A stretch of 57,685 nt of DNA, taken from Pseudomonadota bacterium. Its GTDB lineage: Bacteria > Pseudomonadota > Gammaproteobacteria > Acidiferrobacterales > UBA6901. This document shows positions 1 through 10,585 of this stretch, piece by piece. Both the position numbers and the translations under genes were made by a program. Location: positions 1 to 57,685 of the forward strand of contig JAJXUF010000010.1 of the NCBI GenBank assembly GCA_021783175.1. Reading direction: 5' to 3'. The notes below the pieces were generated by a model. The model made no database searches. It saw nothing but the letters and a program-made list of their open reading frames with translations, and was not told the DNA's origin. Numbering within the stretch: position 1 is the first letter of the stretch; every line of letters begins with the position of its first letter.

Positions 1-94
1 GGAGCGACCGAAGAAGGCGCTGGATGGTCTCACCCCGGCTGAGTACGCAAGACAACTGACGGCAAAACCAGCTACAGTGACAACCGGACTCTAG
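1..94 (+). pseudogene. IS3-family transposase (OrfB), C-terminal end only
   Basis: The frame starting at base 2 is open from the window edge and ends with TAG at 92-94, giving 30 residues that begin ERPKKALDGLTPAEYARQL. The RP-x-x-AL-x-GLTP-x-E-Y pattern is the usual C-terminus of the DDE transposase (OrfB) of IS3-family elements, just after the catalytic domain. The catalytic residues lie outside the window, so it cannot be said whether the element is intact. Its stop is followed within about 30 bases by a G-rich stretch that may be the right terminal repeat. Confidence 0.75.
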
Positions 95-124
95 ATGGAA
101 GTGCTACTCAGGATGGGGGGACGT
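1..124 (+). mobile_element. Right end of an IS3-family insertion sequence
   Basis: The transposase C-terminus ends at 94. Bases 95-124 include a G-run followed by GACGTC (115-124), a plausible terminal inverted repeat for this family. The left end is outside the window, so the repeat cannot be matched and the boundary (about 120-127) is an inference. Beyond it the reading frame resembles a site-specific recombinase C-terminus, so the element seems to have inserted into that gene. Confidence 0.45.
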
Positions 125-127
125 CGG

Positions 128-371
<244 letters not shown>

Positions 372-384
372 GCAAAGAGGCGGC

Positions 385-413
385 AGTGTACCGGCCGGCC
401 GCGGCAAATTCAA
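385..413 (-). promoter_or_regulatory. Sigma70-like promoter of tRNA-fMet
   Basis: On the minus strand TTGAAT (408-413) and TACACT (385-390) are separated by exactly 17 bases. The start would fall about seven bases before the mature tRNA end at 371. The spacer is GC-rich, with a GGCCGGCCGG run. Confidence 0.6.
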
Positions 414-553
414 GATTTAATGAGCAAACCTCGCTCGGCCAATGCCTTTATGCTGCTGGATTTCGTCATTATTTGAGACGATGCCTTGGCGATTAACCGG
501 CCGGATGCCGGCACTGCGTCCGACCGAGGCTCGTTGAATCGAGCTCACAACGC

Positions 554-1999
554 TCAGGAGATCGCGCGAATCGCGCCGCTGCACAGATTGATTAGCGATC
601 CAACCCAGGGGGTCACGGCGATCATTCCAATACCATTAATCGCCATCATCAATTTGATATCCGGGTCTGCCTTCACCGGACTCGAATCTACCGGCGCGTC
701 AAAATACATCAACTTGACCACCCGCAGGTAGTAAAAGGCTCCAATGACCGAAAACAGCACGCCGACAGCCGCCAGCCAGACCATGCCGACATTTACGATG
801 GCCTGGAAAACCAGCAATTTGGCGTAAAAACCCGCCGTCGGCGGGATCCCGGCCATGGAAAACATAAGCAGCAGCATCATGAAAGCAAGCCACGGGCTGC
901 GTTGGTTAAGTCCCTTGAAATCTTCCAGCTGATCGGCCTCGAAGCCGGAACGCGACAGGAGTATCACCATGCCAAAGCCACCCAGACTCATTGCGGCGTA
1001 AACCAGCATGTAAAACATTGCTGCGCTGTAGCCATCCGGTCCTGCACTGACAATGCCGAGGAGGAAAAACCCCATGTGGGAAATAGTCGAGTAGGCAAGC
1101 ATGCGCTTGATGTTGGTCTGGGCAATGGCGACAAGGTTTCCAATACCCATGGAAAGGACTGCCATGATAATCAACATGGCCTGCCACGAAGCCGCCAGGT
1201 CCTGCAGCCCTCCAACCAAAAGCCGCATAATCATGGCGAATGCCGCGAGCTTCGGCATAGTCCCGATGTACAACGTCACTGACGTAGGGGCGCCGTGATA
1301 CACATCCGGTATCCACATGTGAAACGGCACTGCCCCGAGCTTGAAAGCAAGTCCAACGATGATGAAAACCAAGCCGAAGATGAGCACCACATCGTTCGGC
1401 GACATGCCGGCTATTTTCTGTCTCACGGTAGCAATGTCCAGACTGCCCGTGGCACCGTAAAGCATGGACATGCCGTAGAGCAGCATGCCTGATGCCAGCG
1501 CGCCCAGAACAAAATACTTCATCGCCGCTTCCGTGGCATGTGCCGAGTCGCGCTGGAATGCCACCATTGCGTATTGGCTGAGCGACAGCAGTTCCAGCCC
1601 GAGATACAGGGACAGGAAATGGGTGGCGGAGGTCATCACCATCATTCCTACCACACCGAACAGTGCAAGCACGAAATACTCCCCCTTGCACATGCCGCGC
1701 TCGCGAATGTAAGCGCGCGAATATACCAGCACAATGAACGTCAACCCGTAAATCGCAAGTTTGATGACATCCGAAAGCGGATCCGCCACGAACATATGAT
1801 TGAACGTGTACACCGGCGTCTTGTGAAATCCGTGCACGGTAAGCAACACAGCACCGACAAGCGTCAGCTGCGTCAGGAGATAGGTCAGATAACGGTTGGA
1901 TTCATTGAGAAAAAGATCCAGCAACAAGATGGCGCAGGCCATCGAGAGCACAAAGATCTCCGGTATCGCGGGTGCTAGATTCGGTACTGTAAAGTTCAT
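554..1999 (-). CDS. nuoN: NADH-quinone oxidoreductase subunit N
   Basis: Membrane-arm proton-pumping subunit of respiratory complex I, about 481 residues and hydrophobic throughout, with antiporter-like features. These are a membrane glutamate in GLELLSL near residue 136, a lysine in [14 protein letters not shown] near 220, and a second lysine in [14 protein letters not shown] near 298, residues of the type that form the proton path in NuoL/M/N. The frame is open to a GTG at 2032. I chose the ATG at 1999 because family members begin close to the [10 protein letters not shown] segment, but neither start has a convincing ribosome-binding site. It is the last gene of the nuo operon, about 70 bases after nuoM. 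Confidence 0.95.
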   Translation of the reverse strand: MNFTVPNLAPAIPEIFVLSMACAILLLDLFLNESNRYLTYLLTQLTLVGAVLLTVHGFHKTPVYTFNHMFVADPLSDVIKLAIYGLTFIVLVYSRAYIRERGMCKGEYFVLALFGVVGMMVMTSATHFLSLYLGLELLSLSQYAMVAFQRDSAHATEAAMKYFVLGALASGMLLYGMSMLYGATGSLDIATVRQKIAGMSPNDVVLIFGLVFIIVGLAFKLGAVPFHMWIPDVYHGAPTSVTLYIGTMPKLAAFAMIMRLLVGGLQDLAASWQAMLIIMAVLSMGIGNLVAIAQTNIKRMLAYSTISHMGFFLLGIVSAGPDGYSAAMFYMLVYAAMSLGGFGMVILLSRSGFEADQLEDFKGLNQRSPWLAFMMLLLMFSMAGIPPTAGFYAKLLVFQAIVNVGMVWLAAVGVLFSVIGAFYYLRVVKLMYFDAPVDSSPVKADPDIKLMMAINGIGMIAVTPWVGSLINLCSGAIRAIS

Positions 2000-2068
2000 A
2001 TCAATGGCATCCAACTTATTATGTTCAAGCACGCCTCTGCGACGGCACGCACCACGATATCGCCCGCC

Positions 2069-3550
2069 TTACAGCTTACTCATCGCAATTTGCCCAAGCA
2101 TGTGATTTACCGATACATGCATCACATCGAGGAATGGATATGGCCATATCCCCATGGCCAACACGGCTACGGCAAGCACCGCAAGAAACGAAAATTCGCG
2201 CACCCCGAGATCGCGCAATGCCGCCACGCCATCGCTCACAATATTCCCGAACATGACGCGCTTGTAGAGCCAAAGGGTGTAGGCGGCGCCGGTGACAAGA
2301 ATGGTCGCCGCAAGAAACGCGTACCACATATTGGCCTGAAAACTCCCAAGTATGACCAGAAACTCTCCGACGAACCCCGACGTGCCTGGCAGGCCGACGT
2401 TGGCCATGACAAACAGCATCATGAGCGAGGCAAATATCGGCATGCGATTGGCAACGCCTCCATAGTCACGGATCTGGCGAGAGTGAAGTCGATCGTAAAG
2501 CACGCCCACACAAAGAAACAACGCGCCGGACACGAACCCGTGGGAAATCATCTCTATCATGCCGCCTTCGAGGCCCTGGGCATTGAAGATAAAGAACCCA
2601 AGCGTGACGAAACCCATATGCGCGATGGATGAATAGGCGATAAGCTTCTTCATGTCCTCCTGCACGAGCGCAACGAGACTGATGTAGACGATCGCGATGA
2701 GTGAAAGCGTAATCATCAGCCACGCTAGCTTGTGGCTTGCATCCGGAAGAATCGGCAGGCTAAAGCGCAGGAACCCGTATCCTCCCATTTTCAACATGAT
2801 TGCCGCGAGCACCACTGAACCGCCGGTAGGCGCCTCGACATGGGCATCCGGCAACCAGGTATGCACCGGCCACATCGGCACCTTCACGGCAAAAGCCAGC
2901 AGAAACGCCAGGAAGATCAGCACCTGCTCAGTCATGCTGAGTTTGAGCGAATACAGAGTCTGGATGTCGAAGCTGTGTCCGCTCTTGAAGTACATGTACA
3001 GCAGCGCGACCAGCATCAGCACCGATCCAAGCAGCGTATAGAGGAAAAACTTGACCGTCGCATACACCCGGTTCGGTCCACCCCACATTCCGATGATGAT
3101 GAACATCGGAATCAGCATGGCTTCCCAGAAAACATAGAAGAGAATCGCATCCATGGATGAGAAAACCCCAATCATGAGACCTTCCATGATAAGGAACGCA
3201 GCCATGTATTGAGACACCCTGGTCTGAATCACCTCCCAGCCCGCAAGTACCACGATGACCGTAGTAAAGCTTGTCAGGAGTATCAGCGGCAGCGAAATTC
3301 CGTCAATGCCAATGTGATAGGCAACATTGAAAGCCGGCACCCATGGGTGGTTCTCCACAAACTGCATGGCGGCAGTGGCATGATTGAATCCGGTGTAAAG
3401 CGGGATCGTGGCAATAAACGTTGCCATTGCAATTACCAGACTCAGGCGACGTGCCCAAGATGCTCTGGTGTCTCCTCCGGTCAAAAGCACGGCCACGCCG
3501 CCGAGGATCGGCAGCCATATGGCAACACTCAGGGCATGGGCGGCATACAT
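2069..3550 (-). CDS. nuoM: NADH-quinone oxidoreductase subunit M
   Basis: Complex I antiporter-like membrane subunit of 493 residues. Visible landmarks are the functionally required glutamate in VFWEAMLIP (about residue 143) and the lysine of AVKVPMWPVHTWLPDAH (about residue 223), followed by the EAPTGGS segment typical of NuoM. Length and hydrophobic pattern fit the family. It sits between nuoL (21 bases upstream) and nuoN, in the canonical order. Together with L and N it should form three of the proton channels of the membrane arm. Confidence 0.96.
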   Translation of the reverse strand: MYAAHALSVAIWLPILGGVAVLLTGGDTRASWARRLSLVIAMATFIATIPLYTGFNHATAAMQFVENHPWVPAFNVAYHIGIDGISLPLILLTSFTTVIVVLAGWEVIQTRVSQYMAAFLIMEGLMIGVFSSMDAILFYVFWEAMLIPMFIIIGMWGGPNRVYATVKFFLYTLLGSVLMLVALLYMYFKSGHSFDIQTLYSLKLSMTEQVLIFLAFLLAFAVKVPMWPVHTWLPDAHVEAPTGGSVVLAAIMLKMGGYGFLRFSLPILPDASHKLAWLMITLSLIAIVYISLVALVQEDMKKLIAYSSIAHMGFVTLGFFIFNAQGLEGGMIEMISHGFVSGALFLCVGVLYDRLHSRQIRDYGGVANRMPIFASLMMLFVMANVGLPGTSGFVGEFLVILGSFQANMWYAFLAATILVTGAAYTLWLYKRVMFGNIVSDGVAALRDLGVREFSFLAVLAVAVLAMGIWPYPFLDVMHVSVNHMLGQIAMSKL

Positions 3551-3571
3551 GATCGGGCGTCGTCCTCGGGA

Positions 3572-5533
3572 TTAGCGATGCAAAAAGAACGTCATCAGCA
3601 GAAACAATCCGATGATCATCGCAAATGCATAGTGGTAGATATATCCTGATTGAATGCGGCGCATGACCGCCGAACCCCAAGCGATGACCCGCGCCGTACC
3701 ATTGACCATCAAGCCATCAATAAGACTGACATCACCAATTTTCCAGAGCAGTCGTCCGATTGAACGGGCTCCTGCGGCAAATACCACTTCGTTGAATTCA
3801 TCGAACCCGTATTTGTGATTCAGGATTGCGTAAATCACTCCAAACTTTTCCTTAATCAAGGCCGGCACGTGCTTGTAGCGGATATACAGCAACCACGCTG
3901 TGGCAAGCCCGAAAACCGCCAGAAGGAACGGCGCGGACTGTAGTCCGTGGGCAATAAACGGCCCAGTGCCTACGAAATCTGCACTCATCTCGTGCAACAC
4001 GTCGTGCTGTGGCAGTACCTCTATTGAGGTACCGAAAAAATTTCCAAACAGCAGAGGTTTAAGTCCGATCCAGCCCGCAATGGCCGACGGAATGGCCAAC
4101 AGCACAAGCGGGATCACCACCACTGCGGGCGATTCTTTCAGGTGTTTGCGCGTATGTTCGTCCATACGCGGTTCCCCGTAAAAGGCCATGAACAGCATGC
4201 GAAACGTATAAAGTGCAGTGACAAAGACGCCAGTCATCACCGCAAAATAAGCGAATCCGCTGCCGGGCAACTGTGAGTGCTGAACCGCCTCAATTATTGC
4301 ATCCTTGGAAAAGAAACCGGCGAATGGCGGAAATCCGGCAAGCGCCAGCGAACCGACCCAGGCCGTTGCAAACGTCCACGGCATGTATTTGCGCAAGCCG
4401 CCCATCTTGCGCAGATCCTGTTCATGATGCATGGCGATGATCACCGAACCAGCGGCCAGGAACAGCAAAGCCTTGAAGAACGCATGCGTCATCAGATGGA
4501 AGATGCCTGCGGCATAAGCTGATGCACCCAACGCCACAGTCATGTACCCAAGCTGAGACAGTGTCGAGTAGGCAACGACGCGTTTGATGTCGTTCTGCAC
4601 CACGCCAAGAAACGCCATAAACAGCGCGGTAATCGATCCGATTACGAGTATCACCGAGAGGGCGGTATTCGACAGTTCAAAGAGCGGAGACATACGCGCG
4701 ACCATAAAAATTCCGGCGGTAACCATGGTCGCGGCATGGATCAATGCCGAAATCGGCGTCGGGCCTTCCATTGAATCCGGCAACCATACATGCAGCGGAA
4801 CCTGCGCCGATTTTGCCATTGCACCGACGAAAAGAAGCAGGCATATCAGTGTAATGACGCTCCAATTGCTGCCAGGAAGTACGTGAACCGTCTGTCCCGC
4901 AAGCTGCGGTGCGATGGCGAAGACCGCGCCATAATCGAGCGTGCCGAAATACGAATAAATTGCCGCAATGCCAAGCACGAAACCGAAGTCCCCGACGCGG
5001 TTCACGAGAAATGCCTTGAGATTGGCGTAGATCGCCGACTCGCGCGTAAACCAGAATCCAATCAGCAAATAGGACACAAGGCCCACAGCTTCCCATCCGA
5101 AGAAAAGCTGCAGGAAATTGTTGGCCATCACCAACATGAGCATGGCAAAAGTAAAAAGCGCTATATAGCTAAAAAAGCGCTGATAACCCGGGTCATCGCG
5201 CATATACCCGATGGTGTAGATGTGCACCATGAGTGACACAAAAGTCACGATGACCATCATCAGCACGCTTAGCGGATCGATGAGAAAACCGATTTCCATG
5301 GGAATCCCGCCACTCACTCCCCAAATATATACAGTCCCGTTAAAACTGTGGCCGTTGACGATGACATCATTGAACACCACCAGGGACAGGGCAAACGCAA
5401 TTGCCACGCCAAGTATTGCGGCGCTATGCGCGCCCACCCGGCCGATCTTCCATCCTAACAATCCGGCGACTGCCGCTCCCGCGAGGCAGGCAAGCGGAAT
5501 GGCGATATAAACGTTCTGCATGTTCTCAAACAT
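3572..5533 (-). CDS. nuoL: NADH-quinone oxidoreductase subunit L
   Basis: Largest complex I membrane subunit, 653 residues from the chosen ATG at 5533. It has the antiporter-like core with FFGWEAVGLVSYLLIGFW (glutamate near residue 148), VNRVGDFGF, and AKSAQVPLHVWLPDSMEGPT, plus the long C-terminal part that in the family carries the lateral helix. The frame extends to 5617 but the extra residues would lie inside nuoK and look unnatural. Starting at 5533 gives a gene beginning four bases after the nuoK stop codon, which suggests translational coupling. Confidence 0.96.
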   Translation of the reverse strand: MFENMQNVYIAIPLACLAGAAVAGLLGWKIGRVGAHSAAILGVAIAFALSLVVFNDVIVNGHSFNGTVYIWGVSGGIPMEIGFLIDPLSVLMMVIVTFVSLMVHIYTIGYMRDDPGYQRFFSYIALFTFAMLMLVMANNFLQLFFGWEAVGLVSYLLIGFWFTRESAIYANLKAFLVNRVGDFGFVLGIAAIYSYFGTLDYGAVFAIAPQLAGQTVHVLPGSNWSVITLICLLLFVGAMAKSAQVPLHVWLPDSMEGPTPISALIHAATMVTAGIFMVARMSPLFELSNTALSVILVIGSITALFMAFLGVVQNDIKRVVAYSTLSQLGYMTVALGASAYAAGIFHLMTHAFFKALLFLAAGSVIIAMHHEQDLRKMGGLRKYMPWTFATAWVGSLALAGFPPFAGFFSKDAIIEAVQHSQLPGSGFAYFAVMTGVFVTALYTFRMLFMAFYGEPRMDEHTRKHLKESPAVVVIPLVLLAIPSAIAGWIGLKPLLFGNFFGTSIEVLPQHDVLHEMSADFVGTGPFIAHGLQSAPFLLAVFGLATAWLLYIRYKHVPALIKEKFGVIYAILNHKYGFDEFNEVVFAAGARSIGRLLWKIGDVSLIDGLMVNGTARVIAWGSAVMRRIQSGYIYHYAFAMIIGLFLLMTFFLHR

Positions 5534-5537
5534 GAAG

Positions 5538-5843
5538 TCAGCCCTTGAGCGAATCGAGGTCGTCGACGTTGATCGTGTTCCGATTCCTGAATAACACGAT
5601 GAGTATCGCCAGACCAATGGCCGCCTCAGCTGCCGCCACGGTCAATATGAAAAATACGAATATTTGCCCGGCGCTATCGCCGAGATAGCGCGAGAACGCA
5701 ATGAAATTCATGTTTACCGCCAGCAGATTCAGCTCAATCGCCATGAGCAGGATCACGACATTCTTGCGGTTGAGGAATATGCCAACCATGCTCAAGGCAA
5801 ACAGAATTGCCCCGAGTACCAGATAGTTCGATAGCGCAATCAT
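5538..5843 (-). CDS. nuoK: NADH-quinone oxidoreductase subunit K
   Basis: Small complex I membrane subunit of 101 residues with three predicted membrane helices, the family size. The two membrane glutamates of the E-channel are visible in [16 protein letters not shown] and in [13 protein letters not shown]. The ATG at 5843 is chosen over the longer open frame because a GAGGAGA ribosome-binding site precedes it at the right distance and the protein then begins [11 protein letters not shown] like its relatives. It lies between nuoJ and nuoL. Confidence 0.96.
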   Translation of the reverse strand: MIALSNYLVLGAILFALSMVGIFLNRKNVVILLMAIELNLLAVNMNFIAFSRYLGDSAGQIFVFFILTVAAAEAAIGLAILIVLFRNRNTINVDDLDSLKG

Positions 5844-5901
5844 GCCGTCTCCTCGCAATGGCCGCGCACCGGGCGTGCTACCTTCCACCTGCTGGCGCGA
5901 C

Positions 5902-6507
5902 TCATCCTTTCTTCTCCGCAACCATCTTGACGATGCGCACACGGTCCTGCCGCCTGACCCTGACCTGATCTGCAGGATTCTGGTATTTGGTGCGTGGGCG
6001 CTTGCGCATGGTAAGCGCTATGGCGGCCACAATGGCGACGAGCAGAATGAGAGCCGCAATCTCGAACGGGTAGACATATACCGTGTAGAGCTGCAGACCA
6101 AGCTCGCGCGTATTGCTGTAGTTTGCAGGATGCGGCGGCGGCAACGGGAACCTGGTCGTTCCAAAGTGCCGCGCACCAAGAATAATGCTCATTTCCAGCA
6201 CCATCAGGGCAGCAACGATTCCGCCAATGGGCAGGTACTCGCCGAAACCTTCGCGCAACTTTACCAGGTTAACGTCCAGCATCATGACCACAAAGAGAAA
6301 CAGAACCATTACCGCGCCGACGTAAACCAGCACGAGTGTAATCGCCAGGAACTCCGCTTCCAGCAATACCCACAAACCCGCTGCGCTGAAAAAAGCCAGG
6401 ACCAGGAAGAGTGCGGCCTTCACCGGATTGCGAATGGTGATCACCATGGTGGCCGCGAAGACCAGAATCGTTGCAAAGAAATAAAATATAAATTGTGAGA
6501 ATGTCAT
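5902..6507 (-). CDS. nuoJ: NADH-quinone oxidoreductase subunit J
   Basis: Complex I membrane subunit of 201 residues, five-helix type. The conserved third helix [17 protein letters not shown], whose pi-bulge links the quinone site to the antiporter modules, is clear. The start at 6507 ([10 protein letters not shown]) is chosen over the longer frame to 6552 because the extra residues are polar and unlike the family. The C-terminus is basic and extends past the last helix. It follows nuoI after about 105 bases, the longest gap inside the operon, in which I see no gene. Confidence 0.95.
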   Translation of the reverse strand: MTFSQFIFYFFATILVFAATMVITIRNPVKAALFLVLAFFSAAGLWVLLEAEFLAITLVLVYVGAVMVLFLFVVMMLDVNLVKLREGFGEYLPIGGIVAALMVLEMSIILGARHFGTTRFPLPPPHPANYSNTRELGLQLYTVYVYPFEIAALILLVAIVAAIALTMRKRPRTKYQNPADQVRVRRQDRVRIVKMVAEKKG

Positions 6508-6612
6508 GAAATTGTCCAAGCTATGATCGGCACGCCGTATTTTCGGCGGCACGCGACGACCACCCGGGTCTCCCGGTCCATAGTCACGCCGCTGGTCTGT
6601 GGAGTCGGCATA

Positions 6613-7101
6613 CTAGCGGTAGCGCGCGTCCACCGCGCGGTCCGCGGCAATCTGGCTTTCATTTCTGTCGCCCACCGCAAGCAGCATTTGTTTGGTGTAA
6701 TACAGATCGCCACGTTGTTCGCCGAAATAGTCGAACACCCGCGTTTCAACGATCGAATCCACCGGGCACGATTCTTCGCAAAACCCACAGAAAATGCATT
6801 TTGTCAGATCAATGTCGTAACGCGTGGTGCGGCGCGTTCCGTCGGCACGTTGCTGCGATTCGATGGTTATCGCCACGGCAGGGCATACTGCCTCGCATAG
6901 TTTGCACGCGATGCAGCGCTCCTCCCCATTGGGGTAGCGACGCAAGGCATGCAACCCGCGAAAACGCGGCGAACTCGGAGTCTGCTCGTCCGGGTACTGG
7001 ATTGTTATCTTACGCATGAACAGGTGGCGACCGGTTAGAGCCAACCCTCTAACCAGCTCGACCAGCAGGAAGCTGTTTACATATCGTTTCAGCGCATTCA
7101 T
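6613..7101 (-). CDS. nuoI: NADH-quinone oxidoreductase subunit I (two [4Fe-4S] clusters)
   Basis: Peripheral-arm ferredoxin-like subunit of 162 residues that carries clusters N6a and N6b. Two eight-iron-ferredoxin motifs are present: [12 protein letters not shown] at about residues 63-74 and [12 protein letters not shown] at about 102-113. The N-terminal amphipathic stretch ([12 protein letters not shown]) anchors it at the membrane surface. It lies between nuoH and nuoJ in the normal order. All eight cluster cysteines are intact. Confidence 0.97.
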   Translation of the reverse strand: MNALKRYVNSFLLVELVRGLALTGRHLFMRKITIQYPDEQTPSSPRFRGLHALRRYPNGEERCIACKLCEAVCPAVAITIESQQRADGTRRTTRYDIDLTKCIFCGFCEESCPVDSIVETRVFDYFGEQRGDLYYTKQMLLAVGDRNESQIAADRAVDARYR

Positions 7102-7127
7102 TCAGCGATTTCCTCGTCCTGCCCGCG

Positions 7128-8174
7128 CTAATGGAAAATATGACCCCAGGGGGTGAAGAACATCGTCACCCCTATGAAGGCGATCCAGACCAGCGTCACC
7201 GGAATTAGCACCTTCCATCCAAGTCGCATGATCTGGTCGTATCGGTAACGCGGAAATGTGGCACGAAACCAGAGAAAAAAGAAAAGCAGCAGCGCAACTT
7301 TTATCGCGAACCAGCCCAGCGCGGGGATCCAGGTAAACGGCGCGACATTAAAGGGCGCAAGCCAGCCGCCGAGAAACATGGTTGTGGTTAACGCCGAAAT
7401 CAGAATCATGTTGGCATACTCGGCGAGAAAGAAAACCGCGAAGGCCATTCCTGAATATTCGACATGGAAACCAGCGACGATTTCCGATTCGCCCTCCGCC
7501 ACGTCAAACGGCGACCGGTTGGTTTCCGCAACCCCGGAAATAAAGTACACCAGAAATAACGGAAACAAAGGCCAGATATACCAATCGGTAATATTGCCGG
7601 ATTGACGCAGCGCGATTTCGCGCAAATTGAGCGTGCCTGCCGCCATGAGTACGCCTACCAGGGCAAATCCCATGGCTATTTCATAGGCGACGATCTGGGC
7701 CGCAGATCGCAGAGAACCAAGGAATGCATACTTGGAGTTCGACGCCCATCCAGCAACCACTACTCCGTAGACGCCCATGGAGGTGACAGCCAGCACGAAC
7801 AACAGACTGGCATCTATGTTGGCAAGCACGAGAGTTCCCGTGAACGGCATGACCGCCCATGCGACGAGGGCGGGACCAATCGAGAGTACCGGCGCGAGAA
7901 CAAACAGAAACTTGTTGGCGCTCGATGGAATAATGATTTCCTTAAGCAGAAGCTTAAGCGCATCGGCGATGGGCTGTAACCAGCCGCGAGGTCCGACGCG
8001 GTTAGGCCCGATACGGACCTGCATGTAACCGATAATCTTGCGTTCTGCGAAAGTCAGATAGGCTACCGCGGTCATCAGCGGCACCAGAATCAATACAATC
8101 TTGCCGAGACTAATTAGTCCGAGCCGCGACCACAGTGGGAAGGAGTTCCAAAACGAAACCAGCGACCCGTGCAT
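7128..8174 (-). CDS. nuoH: NADH-quinone oxidoreductase subunit H
   Basis: Complex I membrane subunit of 348 residues that forms the quinone-entry chamber. Landmarks are [20 protein letters not shown] near residue 45 with the following [14 protein letters not shown], and the acidic loop [20 protein letters not shown] near residue 220. Both are hallmarks of NuoH/ND1. It begins three bases after the nuoG stop codon, so the two are likely translationally coupled. Confidence 0.97.
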   Translation of the reverse strand: MHGSLVSFWNSFPLWSRLGLISLGKIVLILVPLMTAVAYLTFAERKIIGYMQVRIGPNRVGPRGWLQPIADALKLLLKEIIIPSSANKFLFVLAPVLSIGPALVAWAVMPFTGTLVLANIDASLLFVLAVTSMGVYGVVVAGWASNSKYAFLGSLRSAAQIVAYEIAMGFALVGVLMAAGTLNLREIALRQSGNITDWYIWPLFPLFLVYFISGVAETNRSPFDVAEGESEIVAGFHVEYSGMAFAVFFLAEYANMILISALTTTMFLGGWLAPFNVAPFTWIPALGWFAIKVALLLFFFLWFRATFPRYRYDQIMRLGWKVLIPVTLVWIAFIGVTMFFTPWGHIFH

Positions 8175-8177
8175 TAT

Positions 8178-10532
8178 CTAGCTCCTTACCACGTTCGCTG
8201 GCCCCTGCCCGCCGAGCGCTTCCGTTTCGGCATAGCCAGCAGGAATCCAGACGCAACCTTCCGGCACGCGCTCGTCCACTGCAAGTCGCAACGTGACCTG
8301 CCCGCCGCTCGCAGTGACTTGTACCTCGTGCGCATCGGTTAATCCGTGGCGGCCAGCCTCGGCGCCGTTCATGCGCGCGACCGGCCGGGCGCTGTCCCGC
8401 GTTTGCTGCAATGATTCTGCGCGGCGCACCACGGGGTCGGCCGCGTACAGCGGAACATCCGCGATGCGCACAAGCGTGTCGGGCGACGGCGGCGGCGCAC
8501 CCAGTTGCCATTGCCGCAAGCGGGCAACCGGCTCTACCTTGAAACCGGCAATTTCATCGCGCACCTGGTCAGACGAGGTGTAATCGAACCCGGCCTGGCC
8601 AAGAACATTGCCAAGCACGCGCAGAATCTTCCAGCCAGGTCGAGCTTCTCCGGGCGGACTTACCGCGCCGTTAAATGTCTGCCAGCGGCCCTCGCAATTG
8701 ACGAATGTGCCCGAGGTCTCGGTGAATGCTGCCAGCGGCAGAAGCACGCTGGCATATTCCATCGCCGCACCTTTAAAACTGGACACTGCCACGACAAATT
8801 CCGCCGCCTGCATCGCCTTCCTTGCTGCGGCCCCGTCCCAGCAGTCAAGCTCCGGCTCGGCACCGAATACCAGGTAGCCCTTTCGCGGCTGCGCCAACAT
8901 TTCGTAGGCGTTGAGTCCGGTACGCGATGTGGCACTGGCGCCGGGCCCACGATGCGGCAAGCAGCCGGCAATCCAGCCGCCGGCACCATTGGCTTCTGGC
9001 AGACGTCCGAGTGCGGCTCCCGAGAGGTCAGCGATAAGTTCGACCAAAGCTCGCAGATCGGCGGCATATGTGTGGCTGGTCGCGTAATTGCCGACCAGCA
9101 CCGCCGCACGTTTTCCGCCCAGCAACAATCTGGCAATTTCCTGCTCCTGCGCGCTGGGGCTGGCGCCTGCCGTCCAGTCGCGAACCGCCTGAGGCAGGGT
9201 CTTGCCGGTCTCAGTACTCAGGGCCAGGGCTATTCGCGCAAGGGCGCGCAGCATGGCATCCGGAGAGGCAATCACCTTGGCACGGAGACCAAAATTGAAT
9301 TCGTAGTCCACCGGATTCACTGCGGCAATCTGTGCCCCCGCACGGAAAGCCTTGCGCAGGCGGTGGGCAATAAGCGGCTGATCCTTGCGCACATAGGATC
9401 CGACGAGCAGCACGGCATCAAGAGATTCCAGGTCCTGCAGTGATTGCCCAAGCCAGGGGAAAGACGTTTCGCGTTCGTCATCCCGGAAATCACGTGCGCG
9501 CAGGCGATGATCGACGTTGTCTGAGCCTAGCGAACGCATGAGCTTCTGCAGCAGAAAGAACTCTTCCAGCGTCGCAGTGGGCGAAGCCAAGGCACCAAGA
9601 CTCGTGGCACCGTGCGTATCGATGAGCTTGCGCAGCGAAGCGCGGACGTATTCCAGAACCGTCGGCCAGTCGGTTTCAGTCCACTTTCCGTCCCGCCGGA
9701 TCATGGGCAAGACAAGCCGCTCCTCGGAATTCAGGGCGGTGTAGCTGAAACGGTCACGGTCGGACAGCCAAACCTCATTGATTTCCTCGTTCTCGCGCGG
9801 CAGTACACGCATAACCCGGTTGCGCCGCACCTGGATGTTGAGATTCGAACCGACGCAATCATGCGGACTGACCGAGGCATGGTCCTGCATCTCCCAGCTG
9901 CGCGCCGAAAAACGGAAGGGCCTCGAAGTCAACGCGCCAACGGGACACAGATCGATCATGTTCCCGGAAAGCTCCGAATTAACGCTGCGCTCAACATACG
10001 TACCAATGCGCGTATGCTCACCGCGCCCGGTGGCACCAAGTTCCTTGATTCCGCCGATCTCCTGGCCAAAACGAATGCAGCGCGTGCAGTGAATGCAGCG
10101 CGTCATGTCGGTTGAAATGAGCGGACCTATGTACTTGTCCATGACGATGCGTTTCTTTTCCTGGAAGCGCGATACGTCGCTGCCATACCCCACGGCCAGG
10201 TCCTGCAAGTCGCATTCGCCGCCCTGATCGCAGATCGGACAATCGAGAGGATGGTTGATCAGCAAGAATTCCATCACGCCCTTCTGTGCGGCAACCGCCT
10301 TGGGCGAACGCGTACGCACGACCATGCCAGCTGTTACCGGCGTGGCGCAGGCCGGCAGCGGCTTTGGAATCTTTTCCACGTCAACCAGACACATCCGGCA
10401 GTTCGCGGCAACGGAGAGTTTCTCGTGATAACAGAAGCGCGGAATATAAATGCCGGCGGCGTCGGCGGCCTGAATGACCATCGATCCTTCTTCCACCTCG
10501 ACCTTCTTGCCGTCTATTTCAATTTGCAGCAT
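8178..10532 (-). CDS. nuoG: NADH-quinone oxidoreductase subunit G
   Basis: Largest peripheral-arm subunit, 784 residues. The N-terminal part has the [2Fe-2S] ligands in CYHEKLSVAANCRMC and later CATPV, the His/Cys ligands of N5 in HPLDCPICDQGGECDLQD, and the N4 motif CIHCTRC with DLCPVGALT. The optional N7 site known from E. coli is not seen: the corresponding stretch near SPHDCVGSNL has one cysteine only. The rest is the molybdopterin-oxidoreductase-like domain, which has lost its catalytic role in this family. Bases per codon and strand match its neighbours. Confidence 0.96.
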   Translation of the reverse strand: MLQIEIDGKKVEVEEGSMVIQAADAAGIYIPRFCYHEKLSVAANCRMCLVDVEKIPKPLPACATPVTAGMVVRTRSPKAVAAQKGVMEFLLINHPLDCPICDQGGECDLQDLAVGYGSDVSRFQEKKRIVMDKYIGPLISTDMTRCIHCTRCIRFGQEIGGIKELGATGRGEHTRIGTYVERSVNSELSGNMIDLCPVGALTSRPFRFSARSWEMQDHASVSPHDCVGSNLNIQVRRNRVMRVLPRENEEINEVWLSDRDRFSYTALNSEERLVLPMIRRDGKWTETDWPTVLEYVRASLRKLIDTHGATSLGALASPTATLEEFFLLQKLMRSLGSDNVDHRLRARDFRDDERETSFPWLGQSLQDLESLDAVLLVGSYVRKDQPLIAHRLRKAFRAGAQIAAVNPVDYEFNFGLRAKVIASPDAMLRALARIALALSTETGKTLPQAVRDWTAGASPSAQEQEIARLLLGGKRAAVLVGNYATSHTYAADLRALVELIADLSGAALGRLPEANGAGGWIAGCLPHRGPGASATSRTGLNAYEMLAQPRKGYLVFGAEPELDCWDGAAARKAMQAAEFVVAVSSFKGAAMEYASVLLPLAAFTETSGTFVNCEGRWQTFNGAVSPPGEARPGWKILRVLGNVLGQAGFDYTSSDQVRDEIAGFKVEPVARLRQWQLGAPPPSPDTLVRIADVPLYAADPVVRRAESLQQTRDSARPVARMNGAEAGRHGLTDAHEVQVTASGGQVTLRLAVDERVPEGCVWIPAGYAETEALGGQGPANVVRS

Positions 10533-10585
10533 GTTCGTTCCGTCACACGTCGCGCGTCTTGGATTTCTAACCTGACAGGTTGCTC

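Noticed and set aside
906..1691. Second minus-strand frame inside nuoN
   Set aside because: It is out of frame with a clear NuoN protein, Arg/His/Gly-rich and without motifs.
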